A stretch of 58,666 nt of DNA from contig NZ_DXUU01000014.1 in the NCBI RefSeq assembly GCF_019417665.1, positions 1 through 58,666 on the forward strand, written 5' to 3'. This document shows, one piece after another, positions 50,523-58,510 of the stretch (the first letter of the stretch is position 1; each line of letters begins with the position of its first letter). The notes beneath the pieces are model-generated. The model saw nothing but the letters and a program-made list of their open reading frames with translations. It made no database searches and was not told where the DNA came from. This DNA is from Ruminococcus sp. (GTDB taxonomy: Bacteria > Bacillota > Clostridia > Oscillospirales > Ruminococcaceae). The position numbers were made by a program, and so were the translations under genes.

Positions 50523-52016
50523 CTACACCTGCATTTCCTTCAGGACATTTTCCAGTGTTTCCACATCCGTGTCCTCAAAATATCCCTGTTCAAAGCGGGT
50601 CAGCAATTCCTGATGATCCGTTTTCAGCTTTTCATAAAGCCGTGCCTCATAGTCGTGAACCTGATCCACTGGAATCGGATCCAGATAGCCGTGGATAACC
50701 GCATATACGATGGCCACCTGGCAGCCCGCCGACACCGGGGAATTGCGCTTCTGCTTGAGCACTTCCACAATCCGTTCGCCCAAAGCCAAATGCGCCTTGG
50801 TATCGGCATCCAGATCGCTGCCAAACTGAGCAAAGGATTTCAGCTCCAAATACTGCGAATACAGCAGCTTTAATTCACCCGACACCTTCTTCATCGCCTT
50901 GAGTTGCGCCGATCCGCCGACACGGCTGACCGAGATACCGGGGTTAATGGCCGGCATAACACCCGCATGGAACAGTTCGGTTTCAAGGAATATCTGACCG
51001 TCGGTGATGGAGATGACATTGGTGGGGATATAGGCCGATACATCCCCCGCCTGCGTTTCAATGATAGGGAGGGCGGTAATGGAACCGCCGCCGTATTCCG
51101 GAGCCACACAGGCGGCCCGTTCCAGCAGACGGGAATGGAGATAGAAAACGTCGCCGGGGTAGGCTTCCCGGCCGGGTGGACGCCGGATCAGCAGGGAGAG
51201 GGCACGGTAAGCCACAGCGTGTTTGGATAAATCATCGTAGACAATCAGGACATCCTTGCCCTGCTCTCTGAAATATTCCGCCATCGCACAGCCGGAATAA
51301 GGGGCAATGTATTGCAGTGGGGCACTCTCGGAGGCGGAGGCCGAAACAATAATGGTATACTCCATAGCACCAGCCCTGGTCAGCTCATTGGCAAGCTGCA
51401 CCACCGAGGTGTTTTTTTGCCCGATTGCCACATAGATACACAGCACATCACTGTTTTTCTGATTGATAATGGTGTCGATTGCTATTTCAGTTTTCCCGGT
51501 TTGACGGTCACCGATGATAAGTTCACGCTGTCCCCGGCCGATGGGGATCATGCTGTCAATGGCCTTGATGCCGGTTTGCAGCGGTACGGAAACGCTCTGG
51601 CGTTCAATGATACCCGGCGCCTCCGCTTCCACAGGGCGTGTTTTTTTACATTCTATCGGCCCTTTGCCATCAATGGGATTTCCCAACGCATCGACTACAC
51701 GGCCGAGCAGGGATTCGCCCACCGGCACGGAAAGCACCCGGCCGGTACGCTTGACCTGCGTTCCCTCCCGGATATCGCTGTGGTCGGACAGAATCGCCAC
51801 CAACACGGTTTCGTCATCCAGATTCTGCGCCATGCCAAAGCTGCCGTCTTCAAATTCCAGCAGTTCGCTGTACATACAATTTCGAATACCGTATACGCTG
51901 GCAATGCCGTCCCCGACAAGAATAACAGTACCGGTTTCCATCATTTGTGTACGGGTACGATAGGCACGGATCTGTTCTTTAATAACGCTGCTGATTTCTT
52001 CAGGATTCGTGCTCAT
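50523..52016 (-). CDS. atpA: ATP synthase alpha subunit
   Basis: 497 aa with the nucleotide loop LIIGDRQTGKTEIAIDTIIN, VGDGIASVYGI at the barrel, and ALSLLIRRPPGREAYPGDVF then YLHSRLLERA, the F1-alpha signature. The non-catalytic site lacks the beta-type catalytic Glu, as expected. Its start overlaps the atpH stop by 4 nt. Length and motifs are ordinary for the family. Confidence 0.97.
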   Translation of the reverse strand: MSTNPEEISSVIKEQIRAYRTRTQMMETGTVILVGDGIASVYGIRNCMYSELLEFEDGSFGMAQNLDDETVLVAILSDHSDIREGTQVKRTGRVLSVPVGESLLGRVVDALGNPIDGKGPIECKKTRPVEAEAPGIIERQSVSVPLQTGIKAIDSMIPIGRGQRELIIGDRQTGKTEIAIDTIINQKNSDVLCIYVAIGQKNTSVVQLANELTRAGAMEYTIIVSASASESAPLQYIAPYSGCAMAEYFREQGKDVLIVYDDLSKHAVAYRALSLLIRRPPGREAYPGDVFYLHSRLLERAACVAPEYGGGSITALPIIETQAGDVSAYIPTNVISITDGQIFLETELFHAGVMPAINPGISVSRVGGSAQLKAMKKVSGELKLLYSQYLELKSFAQFGSDLDADTKAHLALGERIVEVLKQKRNSPVSAGCQVAIVYAVIHGYLDPIPVDQVHDYEARLYEKLKTDHQELLTRFEQGYFEDTDVETLENVLKEMQV

Positions 52017-52543
52017 ATGCCTATCACTTCCTTTACTTCTTTCAGTTGGTGTTTCAGACTGCCGTCGATCACGGTGTCATCCATATGAACGACCACGCCG
52101 CCCAGCAAAGATTCGTCAATTTCATATTGTGCGGTGACCATATGGCCGCTGATTTTTTCCAGTTTTTTGATCAATGCTGTCTTTTCCGGGCCGGTCAGCG
52201 GGACTGCGCTGACAATGCGGGCAGAAGAAACCGATGCAAACGCTTTCACCAGTTTTTCATATTCCTGAATGCATTTGTCGAATTCCCGAATATGCCCTTT
52301 ATCGCAAAGAAGCTCGGTAAAGGATAGGACATATTCCGGTATATGCCCGGCAAAGGCTTTTTCTAAAAGCGAACGGCGCTCCCGGACAGGAATATTCGGT
52401 GAGGACAGCAAATCCATATATTCCGGATTTGTTGAGAATACGCTCTGAATAACTGTCAAAGCATTGGCAAACGTTTTTTCCTCATTGGTTTCTTTGGCAA
52501 GTTCAAAAAGCGCAGCGGCATATTCTTTAGCAGTTTCCGTCAT
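52013..52543 (-). CDS. atpH: ATP synthase delta subunit
   Basis: 176 aa from ATG 52543, chosen because AGGTG lies 6 nt upstream (GTG 52552 is possible). N-terminal helical bundle AKEYAAALFELAKETNEEKT; the C-terminal part ends with the OSCP-like YEIDESLLGGVVVHMDDTVI then DGSLKHQLKEV. It joins the b-subunit stalk to F1. It overlaps atpF by 17 nt. Confidence 0.92.
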   Translation of the reverse strand: MTETAKEYAAALFELAKETNEEKTFANALTVIQSVFSTNPEYMDLLSSPNIPVRERRSLLEKAFAGHIPEYVLSFTELLCDKGHIREFDKCIQEYEKLVKAFASVSSARIVSAVPLTGPEKTALIKKLEKISGHMVTAQYEIDESLLGGVVVHMDDTVIDGSLKHQLKEVKEVIGI

Positions 52544-53042
52544 CGTCTTCACCTATTCCTTCGATAAAGGAATCGATCATGGCGTGATGGTCTTCGGTAC
52601 GGATTTCCCGCCCAAGCATCTTTTCCGTCAAAACGGCGGAAACATCCACGATTTCCTTCTTGATCCTGGCTTCCGCCTTTTTATGCTCCAACGCCGCCTG
52701 GGCTTCTGCCTGCCGAACAATACCGTCCGCTTTTTCCTTTGCGTCGGCTACAATTTGTTCGCTCCGGCGATCAGCCGCAGCACTGGCCTTTTTCAGCAGA
52801 TCATTGGCTTCCACTTGTGCATTTCTGAGCTTTTCCTCCCAAGCCTGCTTACTGGCCTCTGCGCTGCTTTGCGCTGCATCAGCGGCGGCATATTGCTTAT
52901 CCAGCGTCGCTTTTCGCTCAGCCAAGGCACGCTTGACCGGTTTATATAGGAAACGCTTGAGAATCAGGAACAGTAAAAGCAGGTTGCACAAGGAAATCAA
53001 TATCTGCCATATGTTTACGGATATGACTTCCAATGATTGCAT
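52527..53042 (-). CDS. atpF: ATP synthase b subunit
   Basis: 171 aa: an N-terminal membrane helix (IWQILISLCNLLLLFLILKR) and a long amphipathic coiled-coil (RKATLDKQYAAADAAQSSAE to the end), which dimerises as the outer stalk. The C-terminal residues GEDDDGNC are unusually acidic and overlap the atpH start. Nineteen bases separate it from atpE. Confidence 0.92.
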   Translation of the reverse strand: MQSLEVISVNIWQILISLCNLLLLFLILKRFLYKPVKRALAERKATLDKQYAAADAAQSSAEASKQAWEEKLRNAQVEANDLLKKASAAADRRSEQIVADAKEKADGIVRQAEAQAALEHKKAEARIKKEIVDVSAVLTEKMLGREIRTEDHHAMIDSFIEGIGEDDDGNC

Positions 53043-53061
53043 AATACCTGGGTTCCTCCTT

Positions 53062-53346
53062 TTATCCGATGGTGCTCATCAAAATATCAACCAGCCGTCC
53101 CGGAGCAAGGAAAATGAGCAAAATCGCAATCACCAGCGCATACAAGCCGGTGGTTTCAGCAACAGCGCAGCCCATCAGCATGGTGGTAGTTACTTCGCTT
53201 TTGCATTCCGGCTGACGACCGATTGCTTCACAAGCCTTGGCGACAGCGTTTCCTTCACCGATACCAGGACCGATACCAGCGATCATCGCAATACCGGCGC
53301 CAAGAGCGCAGCATCCCAAAATAATACCAATAGCAAGTTCCAACAT
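53062..53346 (-). CDS. atpE: ATP synthase c subunit with two-carboxylate Na+ motif
   Basis: 94 aa, two helices. The first has AGIGPGIGEGNAVAKACEA with Glu31, and the second GCAVAETTGLYALVIAILLI with Glu64, Thr65, Thr66 and Tyr69. In Na+-type c-rings (Ilyobacter, Fusobacterium) the matching residues are Q or E at 32, E65, S or T66, T67 and Y70; Glu at both positions is the two-carboxylate type reported for Fusobacterium nucleatum. Proton-type rings lack the polar pair after the Glu. The rotor is thus likely Na+-coupled. Confidence 0.93.
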   Translation of the reverse strand: MLELAIGIILGCCALGAGIAMIAGIGPGIGEGNAVAKACEAIGRQPECKSEVTTTMLMGCAVAETTGLYALVIAILLIFLAPGRLVDILMSTIG

Positions 53347-53361
53347 TTGAATGACCTCCTG

Positions 53362-54264
53362 TTATTCATTGACTGTAATTTGTTGTTTTTGTTTTTTTGC
53401 TTTTTTCTTGGCGTAATCCGCAGCCGGAAATCCATTGGAGACGTAAAGCATGGTCAGCATAGCGAAAATAAACGCCTGCAGTAACCCGCTGAACACATCA
53501 AAATAGATTGACAGCACGGCGGGTATGCCGATCTGCAAAAAGGGAATTTCGCCAAGCACGCCGGGAAGCCAGCCGAGCACAATATGGGAAAGCCCCTGCA
53601 ATGCAGCGGCAACCAGCACCGAAATGACAGATCCGGAAAGGACGTTTCCGTAATGACGGAACGCCATAGATATTGGAGTGGCCACCTCGCTGATAAGATT
53701 CATCGGCGCAAAGAGGGCAACCGGTTCTGCAAAACTTTTTATGTAATGCAGCGACCCGCATTTCAATTTGTAGAAGGTAATGAGTACAAAGGTTAGAATC
53801 GCCCACCCGGCCACCACATTCAAATCCGATGTCGGCGGGTACAGACCGATCAGCGTCAGCAAACTGGAAAATGCCGATAACGCCATGATAGCGGCGATAA
53901 AGGGGGCAAAGCCTTCAAAGTAATCGCCCATATTGCCTTTTACCAAAGAATGTGTTTTTTCAACAATCCATTCGGCAATATGCTGTCTGCGGCTGCCGCC
54001 TTCTGCGGTAATGCCATGAGTCAGATACAGACAAAGGAAGAGGACGGAAAGAATCACCAGCCAGGAATTGATTTGGGATTCGGTAATAGGCAAATCCTGC
54101 AGCGGCATGGGGATGGTAAAAAAGATTTTTGCACCGGAAATCTCGATTCCTTCAGACGCCGGAGAAGTAAGAATTTTCAGGATCATCCCTCCGAGAAGCG
54201 GCAGCACGGTAAACAGGAGCAGCAGGATATCCACCACACGGAAAGAACGGCTTTTACTCGTCAT
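53362..54264 (-). CDS. atpB: ATP synthase a subunit
   Basis: 300 aa membrane protein with about six helices. The essential Arg is in LISEVATPISMAFRHYGNVL then SGSVISVLVAAAL, facing the c-ring. The C-terminal region ends FSGLLQAFIFAMLTMLYVSN, also typical. An 80-residue N-terminal part includes a periplasmic loop with GISGA-like IEISGAKIFF. The Lys-rich end (KKKAKKQKQQ) is cytoplasmic. It overlaps atpI by 11 nt. Confidence 0.93.
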   Translation of the reverse strand: MTSKSRSFRVVDILLLLFTVLPLLGGMILKILTSPASEGIEISGAKIFFTIPMPLQDLPITESQINSWLVILSVLFLCLYLTHGITAEGGSRRQHIAEWIVEKTHSLVKGNMGDYFEGFAPFIAAIMALSAFSSLLTLIGLYPPTSDLNVVAGWAILTFVLITFYKLKCGSLHYIKSFAEPVALFAPMNLISEVATPISMAFRHYGNVLSGSVISVLVAAALQGLSHIVLGWLPGVLGEIPFLQIGIPAVLSIYFDVFSGLLQAFIFAMLTMLYVSNGFPAADYAKKKAKKQKQQITVNE

Positions 54265-54685
54265 TTTCTCTCACCCCCTCCGGAACTGCGGCCTTATCCG
54301 CCTGCTCTTTTTTCAGAAACAGGGGGCGCAGTGCAATGGCTATACGGGGAAAGAAAAGAGGAAGGATACTGGTCCAGGTACTGAAGCAGGGAAGAAGCAC
54401 GCCAATCGCGACGGCAGCGAACAGAAGCAGCATTCTGCCGGACTGCGACAGCTTCATCATGTTTTTGGCTTGCTTTTCTTCCTTATTGACTGCCGCTTGA
54501 ACCGTCAACCCCATTAAAAAGAAGTTCCCAACAGCAACTGCGCCGCCGAACAGGTTTCCCAGCAAAACTGTATAGTCCCATTTGCCTATGATGAGGAAAA
54601 CCCCCTGCATCAATGTACTGAAAATCAGAACGAATACGGCAATATACCCGGTTTCATGCAGCACCGTTTTGTCCACTTTTTTCAT
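54254..54685 (-). CDS. atpI: ATP synthase subunit I-like membrane protein
   Basis: 143 aa with four predicted membrane helices (YIAVFVLIFSTLMQGVFLII, LLGNLFGGAVAVGNFFLMGL, MLLLFAAVAIGVLLPCFSTW and a last one) and a charged end. This is the AtpI/Atp-synt_I layout: the first gene of the atp operon that helps assemble the c-ring. AAGGAGG precedes ATG 54685. The gap to the antiporter gene is only 50 nt, so one transcript is likely. Confidence 0.85.
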   Translation of the reverse strand: MKKVDKTVLHETGYIAVFVLIFSTLMQGVFLIIGKWDYTVLLGNLFGGAVAVGNFFLMGLTVQAAVNKEEKQAKNMMKLSQSGRMLLLFAAVAIGVLLPCFSTWTSILPLFFPRIAIALRPLFLKKEQADKAAVPEGVRENDE

Positions 54686-54735
54686 AGCCCGATAACCTCC
54701 TTTCCTGTTCTATATAAAATCAAATGTTTTCTTTA

Positions 54736-56586
54736 CTACGCTTCAGAGAATTTAGAACAACAAATATCCTTTAGAATCTCTATGCACTTATCAATGCCTA
54801 TCACACCGCTATCCAGACAGATATCATAGTTTGCAGCATCGCCAAATTTTTGCCCGGAGTAGAAGTTATAATAATGCTCCCGTTTTTTGTCTGTTTTTTC
54901 AATGCTGTTCAGAGCTTTTTCATCACTCTCCTGATAAATATGAGCAATCCGGTATTGGCGGCTGTCCAGATCTGCATAAACGAAGGCTTTCACCACATTT
55001 TTGCGATCCTTCAACACATAATCTGCACAGCGACCTACAATTACGCAAGGGCCTTGGCTTGCAATCTGTCTGATAAGCTGTGCCTGATGGAGAAAAACTT
55101 TATCTTCCACAGATAGATCATGGCGCACTCCTTCGGAAAGATGGCGAATCAAGTCACTGGTCCCGCTTGTTTCCGCATTTTCAAAAAAGCTTTTATCAAT
55201 CGAGCTGGATGCGGCAGCCTGCTCAATCAGTTCATTGTCATAAAAAGGAATGCCTAACTGTTCCGCCAGTTTTCTTCCAATTTCACGTCCACCGCTTCCG
55301 TGTTGCCTGCTGATGGTAATAACCGGTTGTGGAGCAGACGATACTTTCGCTTCAGGAATTTCATTTTCTTTATTAAATTCGCCAGCCCACTCAAAGCCCT
55401 TCTTTGCCATGATAACAGCGATAATTTCATTGATAACAGCGGCGGCAGCAATCGTCCCCTGAATAATTTGCGCGCATTCCGGTGCTGGACCACTCAGCAC
55501 CCCGACCGCAATGCCGGTAAAGACCAGCGACACACCCGAATGAGGCAACAGGGTGAAGCCCAGAAAGCTCCGCACGGTTTTGGGGGATTTGGTGATTGCC
55601 GCACCGAAGAATGCGCCAAAATATTTACCGCAGGCACGAGAGAGGATATATACCGCTGTATATAAGCCGGCTCCTAAAATGAGATGATAATCCAGCGGTG
55701 CGCCCAAGTTCAGAATGACGATAATCATGGCAACGCCGAGAATCGGGTTGAAGTCCTTCATGATCTGTTCCAGGCGTTTCTCCGAAATCATATTGGAGAA
55801 TGTAGCGGAAAACGCCATACCGATCAGCATGAAGTTCAGCACAGGCCGGGGCAAAAGTCCGTTGCACAGGAATCCCACGCCGGATGCGATCAGAATGGTA
55901 ACGCCCAGCAAAAGTAACGTAATCGGTGTATTCCGTTCTTTTTTAAGTACGACGCCCGCCAGCAAGCCGGTAACAACACCGATCACCAAGGGCAGAATCA
56001 CGACCAGTGCGATCATATAGGCCGGCAGGTCACCGGCAGACAAATTCCCTGCCACAATGGCAACGGTGCTGAAGAATACAATGCATCCCACGATATCATC
56101 CAGCGCAGCCATGGGAATCAGTGTCGATGTGACAGGCCCTTTGGTCTTGAACTCCCGCACAATGGAAAGGGCGGGGGCCGGAGCAGTAGCCAGCGCAATA
56201 CCGCCGAACAGGAACGCCAGGTACAGCGGGATATCCGTAATCCAGAATACAATTCCGAACGTCAACGATACAATCAGAAAGGTGCCTAGCGACTGGGTCA
56301 GGGTGGTAATGACAATCGAACGGCCGGATTTTTTAATTTTATTCCAGACAAGCTCCGTACCAATCATTAAACCGACAGCACATTCCAGAATATGCATGAT
56401 ACTCTGATACCACACCGCGTCCAAAAGTTCCTGGTTGACCAGGGAAACGGCGTGCGGCCCTAAAATCATGCCTGCAATCAGCCAGCCCAAAATGGACGGC
56501 AGTTTCAGCTTTGAAACCAGCTTGCCAACGATAAACGCCAGCGCAATGGCGACGAGCAATCGCAAAATCAACAATAGGACATTCAT
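54736..56586 (-). CDS. CPA2 cation/proton antiporter fused to a cytidylate-kinase-like domain
   Basis: 616 aa. Residues 1-400 form a KefB/NapA-type Na+(K+)/H+ exchanger of about 12 helices: ILGWLIAGMILGPHA, GLMIGTELVWNKIKKSGRS, ALATAPAPALSIVREFKTKG, and MAALDDIVGCIVFF with the Asp-Asp ion site. After an acidic linker, residues 420-616 match the cytidylate kinase-like family (PF13189): PVITISRQHGSGGREIGRKL (P-loop), IPFYDNELIEQAA and GPCVIVGRCADYVLKD. The fusion suggests nucleotide-controlled transport. It overlaps the TetR gene by 4 nt and leads the ATP synthase operon. Confidence 0.9.
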   Translation of the reverse strand: MNVLLLILRLLVAIALAFIVGKLVSKLKLPSILGWLIAGMILGPHAVSLVNQELLDAVWYQSIMHILECAVGLMIGTELVWNKIKKSGRSIVITTLTQSLGTFLIVSLTFGIVFWITDIPLYLAFLFGGIALATAPAPALSIVREFKTKGPVTSTLIPMAALDDIVGCIVFFSTVAIVAGNLSAGDLPAYMIALVVILPLVIGVVTGLLAGVVLKKERNTPITLLLLGVTILIASGVGFLCNGLLPRPVLNFMLIGMAFSATFSNMISEKRLEQIMKDFNPILGVAMIIVILNLGAPLDYHLILGAGLYTAVYILSRACGKYFGAFFGAAITKSPKTVRSFLGFTLLPHSGVSLVFTGIAVGVLSGPAPECAQIIQGTIAAAAVINEIIAVIMAKKGFEWAGEFNKENEIPEAKVSSAPQPVITISRQHGSGGREIGRKLAEQLGIPFYDNELIEQAAASSSIDKSFFENAETSGTSDLIRHLSEGVRHDLSVEDKVFLHQAQLIRQIASQGPCVIVGRCADYVLKDRKNVVKAFVYADLDSRQYRIAHIYQESDEKALNSIEKTDKKREHYYNFYSGQKFGDAANYDICLDSGVIGIDKCIEILKDICCSKFSEA

Positions 56587-57197
56587 TTCTGTGTTCCCCT
56601 CTCTCCGATACCATAGAGCATGATATTCAGCATTTTAGACAGCCTCTCCTCATGATCGGCAACCAGAATATGAAAATCCTTATTCGCATATGCCGGGCTG
56701 CTGAAATAGCCATTGAACATTTCCTGCATGATCTCGTAATACTCAATCGCATCTGCTTCTGTAATGCCTTCCCTTAATTTTATTTTGGAAAGTGCCGTTT
56801 GATAGATGCTGCGATTGAGTGAATCAAAATCCTTCCGCAATTCCCGAATTTGCGCCGATAGTGCCGTTGGAGGCTGTAGCATGGCTTCAAAGAAAATTCT
56901 GTCAATATGAGGATTTTGAGAAAAATACTGGAACCTCATATGCATATATCCTTCCAGATCATCCTGAAGATCTTTGCTTTTCAAATATTCTGTTACACTG
57001 GAAAAGCAGCGGGAAACACTCGCCAGATATAAGCCGTCTTTCCCCTCAAAATTGTGATACAGCAATCCTTTGGAAATCCCATGATTACTGCAGATTGCAT
57101 TGAGTGTAGATGCTGCATAACCGTTTGTTCCAAATTCCTGGATGGCCGCTTGTAAAATCCGTTCCTTCGTTAGCTCCGTCTTTTCTTCCTGTTTCAT
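56583..57197 (-). CDS. TetR-family regulator of the cargo operon
   Basis: 204 aa from ATG 57197. The HTH is KERILQAAIQEFGTNGYAAS then TLNAICSNHGISKGLLYHNF. The ligand-binding core is helical with no metal motif. The following operon (antiporter and ATP synthase) starts inside its stop codon, and two matching palindromes flank its promoter, so it very probably represses its own transcript and the operon behind it. The inducer is unknown. Confidence 0.9.
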   Translation of the reverse strand: MKQEEKTELTKERILQAAIQEFGTNGYAASTLNAICSNHGISKGLLYHNFEGKDGLYLASVSRCFSSVTEYLKSKDLQDDLEGYMHMRFQYFSQNPHIDRIFFEAMLQPPTALSAQIRELRKDFDSLNRSIYQTALSKIKLREGITEADAIEYYEIMQEMFNGYFSSPAYANKDFHILVADHEERLSKMLNIMLYGIGERGTQK

Positions 57198-57220
57198 ACC
57201 ATACACCCCTCGCACAAAAA

Positions 57221-57273
57221 ATTGACCAATCGGTCTGTATTGTAATTTATCACTTTTAGACCGATTAGTCAAT
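57221..57273 (-). promoter_or_regulatory. Cargo operon promoter with paired TetR operators
   Basis: ATTGACCAATCGGTCT (57221-57236) and its near-inverse AGACCGATTAGTCAAT (57258-57273) are each partly palindromic (GACCAATCGGTC). The minus-strand promoter TTGACT (57267-57272), 17 nt, TAAATT (57244-57249) lies between or across them. Bound TetR would block both boxes and the start point. Confidence 0.7.
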
Positions 57274-57383
57274 TTTTAATTTGTAAACTTTTTGTTTCAG
57301 AATTTGCTTATAGATAATCAAATAGAGTGGACATAGAAGATGAAAAGCATTCGGAGAATACTGAATTGATTTTCGGATAACAG

Positions 57384-57414
57384 AACAGGAGGCAGGTTTT
57401 CCCTGCCTCCTGTT
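57384..57414. terminator. Terminator between the parR/kinase chimera and the TetR promoter
   Basis: AACAGGAGGCAGG and CCTGCCTCCTGTT form a 13-bp stem with a short loop and a T-run on the plus side. It ends minus-strand transcription from parM before the cargo promoter. Confidence 0.75.
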
Positions 57415-57416
57415 TT

Positions 57417-57581
57417 TCATAGTACAATTTTGAAATAGCTTCCGCCATTCTCATTATCCTTTACTTGAATACTGCCATGGTGTTTCTGAATAATCTTTTC
57501 CGTCATGGCAAGTCCAAGTCCTGCCCCGCCCATTGCCCGTGAATGCAGGTTGGGACGGAACATATACAGGGGCCTTGTCAT
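57417..57581 (-). pseudogene. parR-like start fused to a sensor-kinase tail (junction scar)
   Basis: ATG 57581 overlaps the parM stop (ATGA) and reads MTRPLYMFRPNLHS, the opening of the small gene that follows parM in clostridial elements. Without a break it continues SRAMGGAGLGLAMTEKIIQK, then HHGSIQVKDNENGGSYFKIV, the end of a histidine kinase ATPase domain (G2 box GLGLA). Two unrelated genes are thus joined in frame near 57537-57548. This is the breakpoint between the ICE and the cargo; the kinase body is lost. Confidence 0.7.
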
Positions 57582-58510
57582 CCCTTGCTCACACCGCCCG
57601 AAAACTGCCCCAAAATTCGCTCGAATCCTTCGGCGTTTACCTTGTCGTCTAAAAGGGCAAAAACCCGGCACAGGGCGTCCTGTTCGCTCACGTTGCCCTT
57701 GACCACTGCTGCGCCCCCTCCCAGCATCACCACCGGGATGGCTTTCAGGTCAAACCCCGATTCCATGGCTGCCGAGAGAAGCCGTTCTGTGTAGAGCCTG
57801 CCTTGTTTTTGAATGATATTCCGTGCATCCTCATCCATACTACAGGGCTTTCCAGCCAGAACACGCTCCACCTGAGCGTCGGTAACAGACAGCCCGGTGT
57901 CCCGGCGAACTTGTTCTTTTGTTTCGTCAATGCACCGGATCATGCCGAGTTCCAAGCTGCGGCAGGTAGAAGCGTTGGGAACACCATTGTCCAGCCGCAT
58001 GAGATCCACTGTCCAGCCGCCGATGTCCATGAGAAGGACAGAAGGCTCATTCTGGATGAGTTCGGGGTGAAGAGCAATGGCAGAGTATCCCTGTGGGAAC
58101 AGTTTCACATCCTCGATGGTGATTTTGTAGGGGATTCCTTCAAATTTGAAGCACACCGGCTGGGAAGAACGCAGAAGGTATTCCCGGAATGGCCTTTTCT
58201 CCCGGCCAAAGCCAGCCAGAGGCAACCCGGCGGCAATGTTTATGGAACACTCTGTCCTTCCGCTGCGCTGTTTGATCTCCTTAGCGATGGCGGCAAGGGT
58301 AAGCAGGTAGTAATTGTCGTTTTCCATCTTGTTGCGCAGGATTGGCTGTCCGCCCGTCCCGCACACGAAAAACTTCCCGCCGTACTCCAGTGTGTTCTGC
58401 AGGGTGTAGGGTTCGTGAGAATATTCCGAGATACCGGCTGGGAAAGAAAAATGCCGGGTTTTGATGGCGTAATAGCCATGGTCGATGCCAATGTTCATGG
58501 TTTTGCTCAT
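57578..58510 (-). CDS. parM: ParM/StbA-like actin-type segregation ATPase
   Basis: 310 aa. Actin-fold motifs: NIGIDHGYYAIKTRHFSFPA (phosphate 1), SVLLMDIGGWTVDLMRLDN (phosphate 2) and IPVVMLGGGAAVVKGNV (adenosine). Filament-forming ParM proteins push plasmids or circular ICE copies apart. ATG 58510 is used, although the ATG four codons later is possible; the ribosome site (AGAAAGG) fits neither perfectly. It is the rightmost intact ICE gene. The remaining 155 nt to the window end show no gene. Confidence 0.9.
   Translation of the reverse strand: MSKTMNIGIDHGYYAIKTRHFSFPAGISEYSHEPYTLQNTLEYGGKFFVCGTGGQPILRNKMENDNYYLLTLAAIAKEIKQRSGRTECSINIAAGLPLAGFGREKRPFREYLLRSSQPVCFKFEGIPYKITIEDVKLFPQGYSAIALHPELIQNEPSVLLMDIGGWTVDLMRLDNGVPNASTCRSLELGMIRCIDETKEQVRRDTGLSVTDAQVERVLAGKPCSMDEDARNIIQKQGRLYTERLLSAAMESGFDLKAIPVVMLGGGAAVVKGNVSEQDALCRVFALLDDKVNAEGFERILGQFSGGVSKG

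Noticed and set aside
48052..54685. V-type (A-type) ATPase operon
   Set aside because: Gene order, the GGAGVGKT beta loop, the delta/epsilon subunits and the two-helix c subunit are all F-type.
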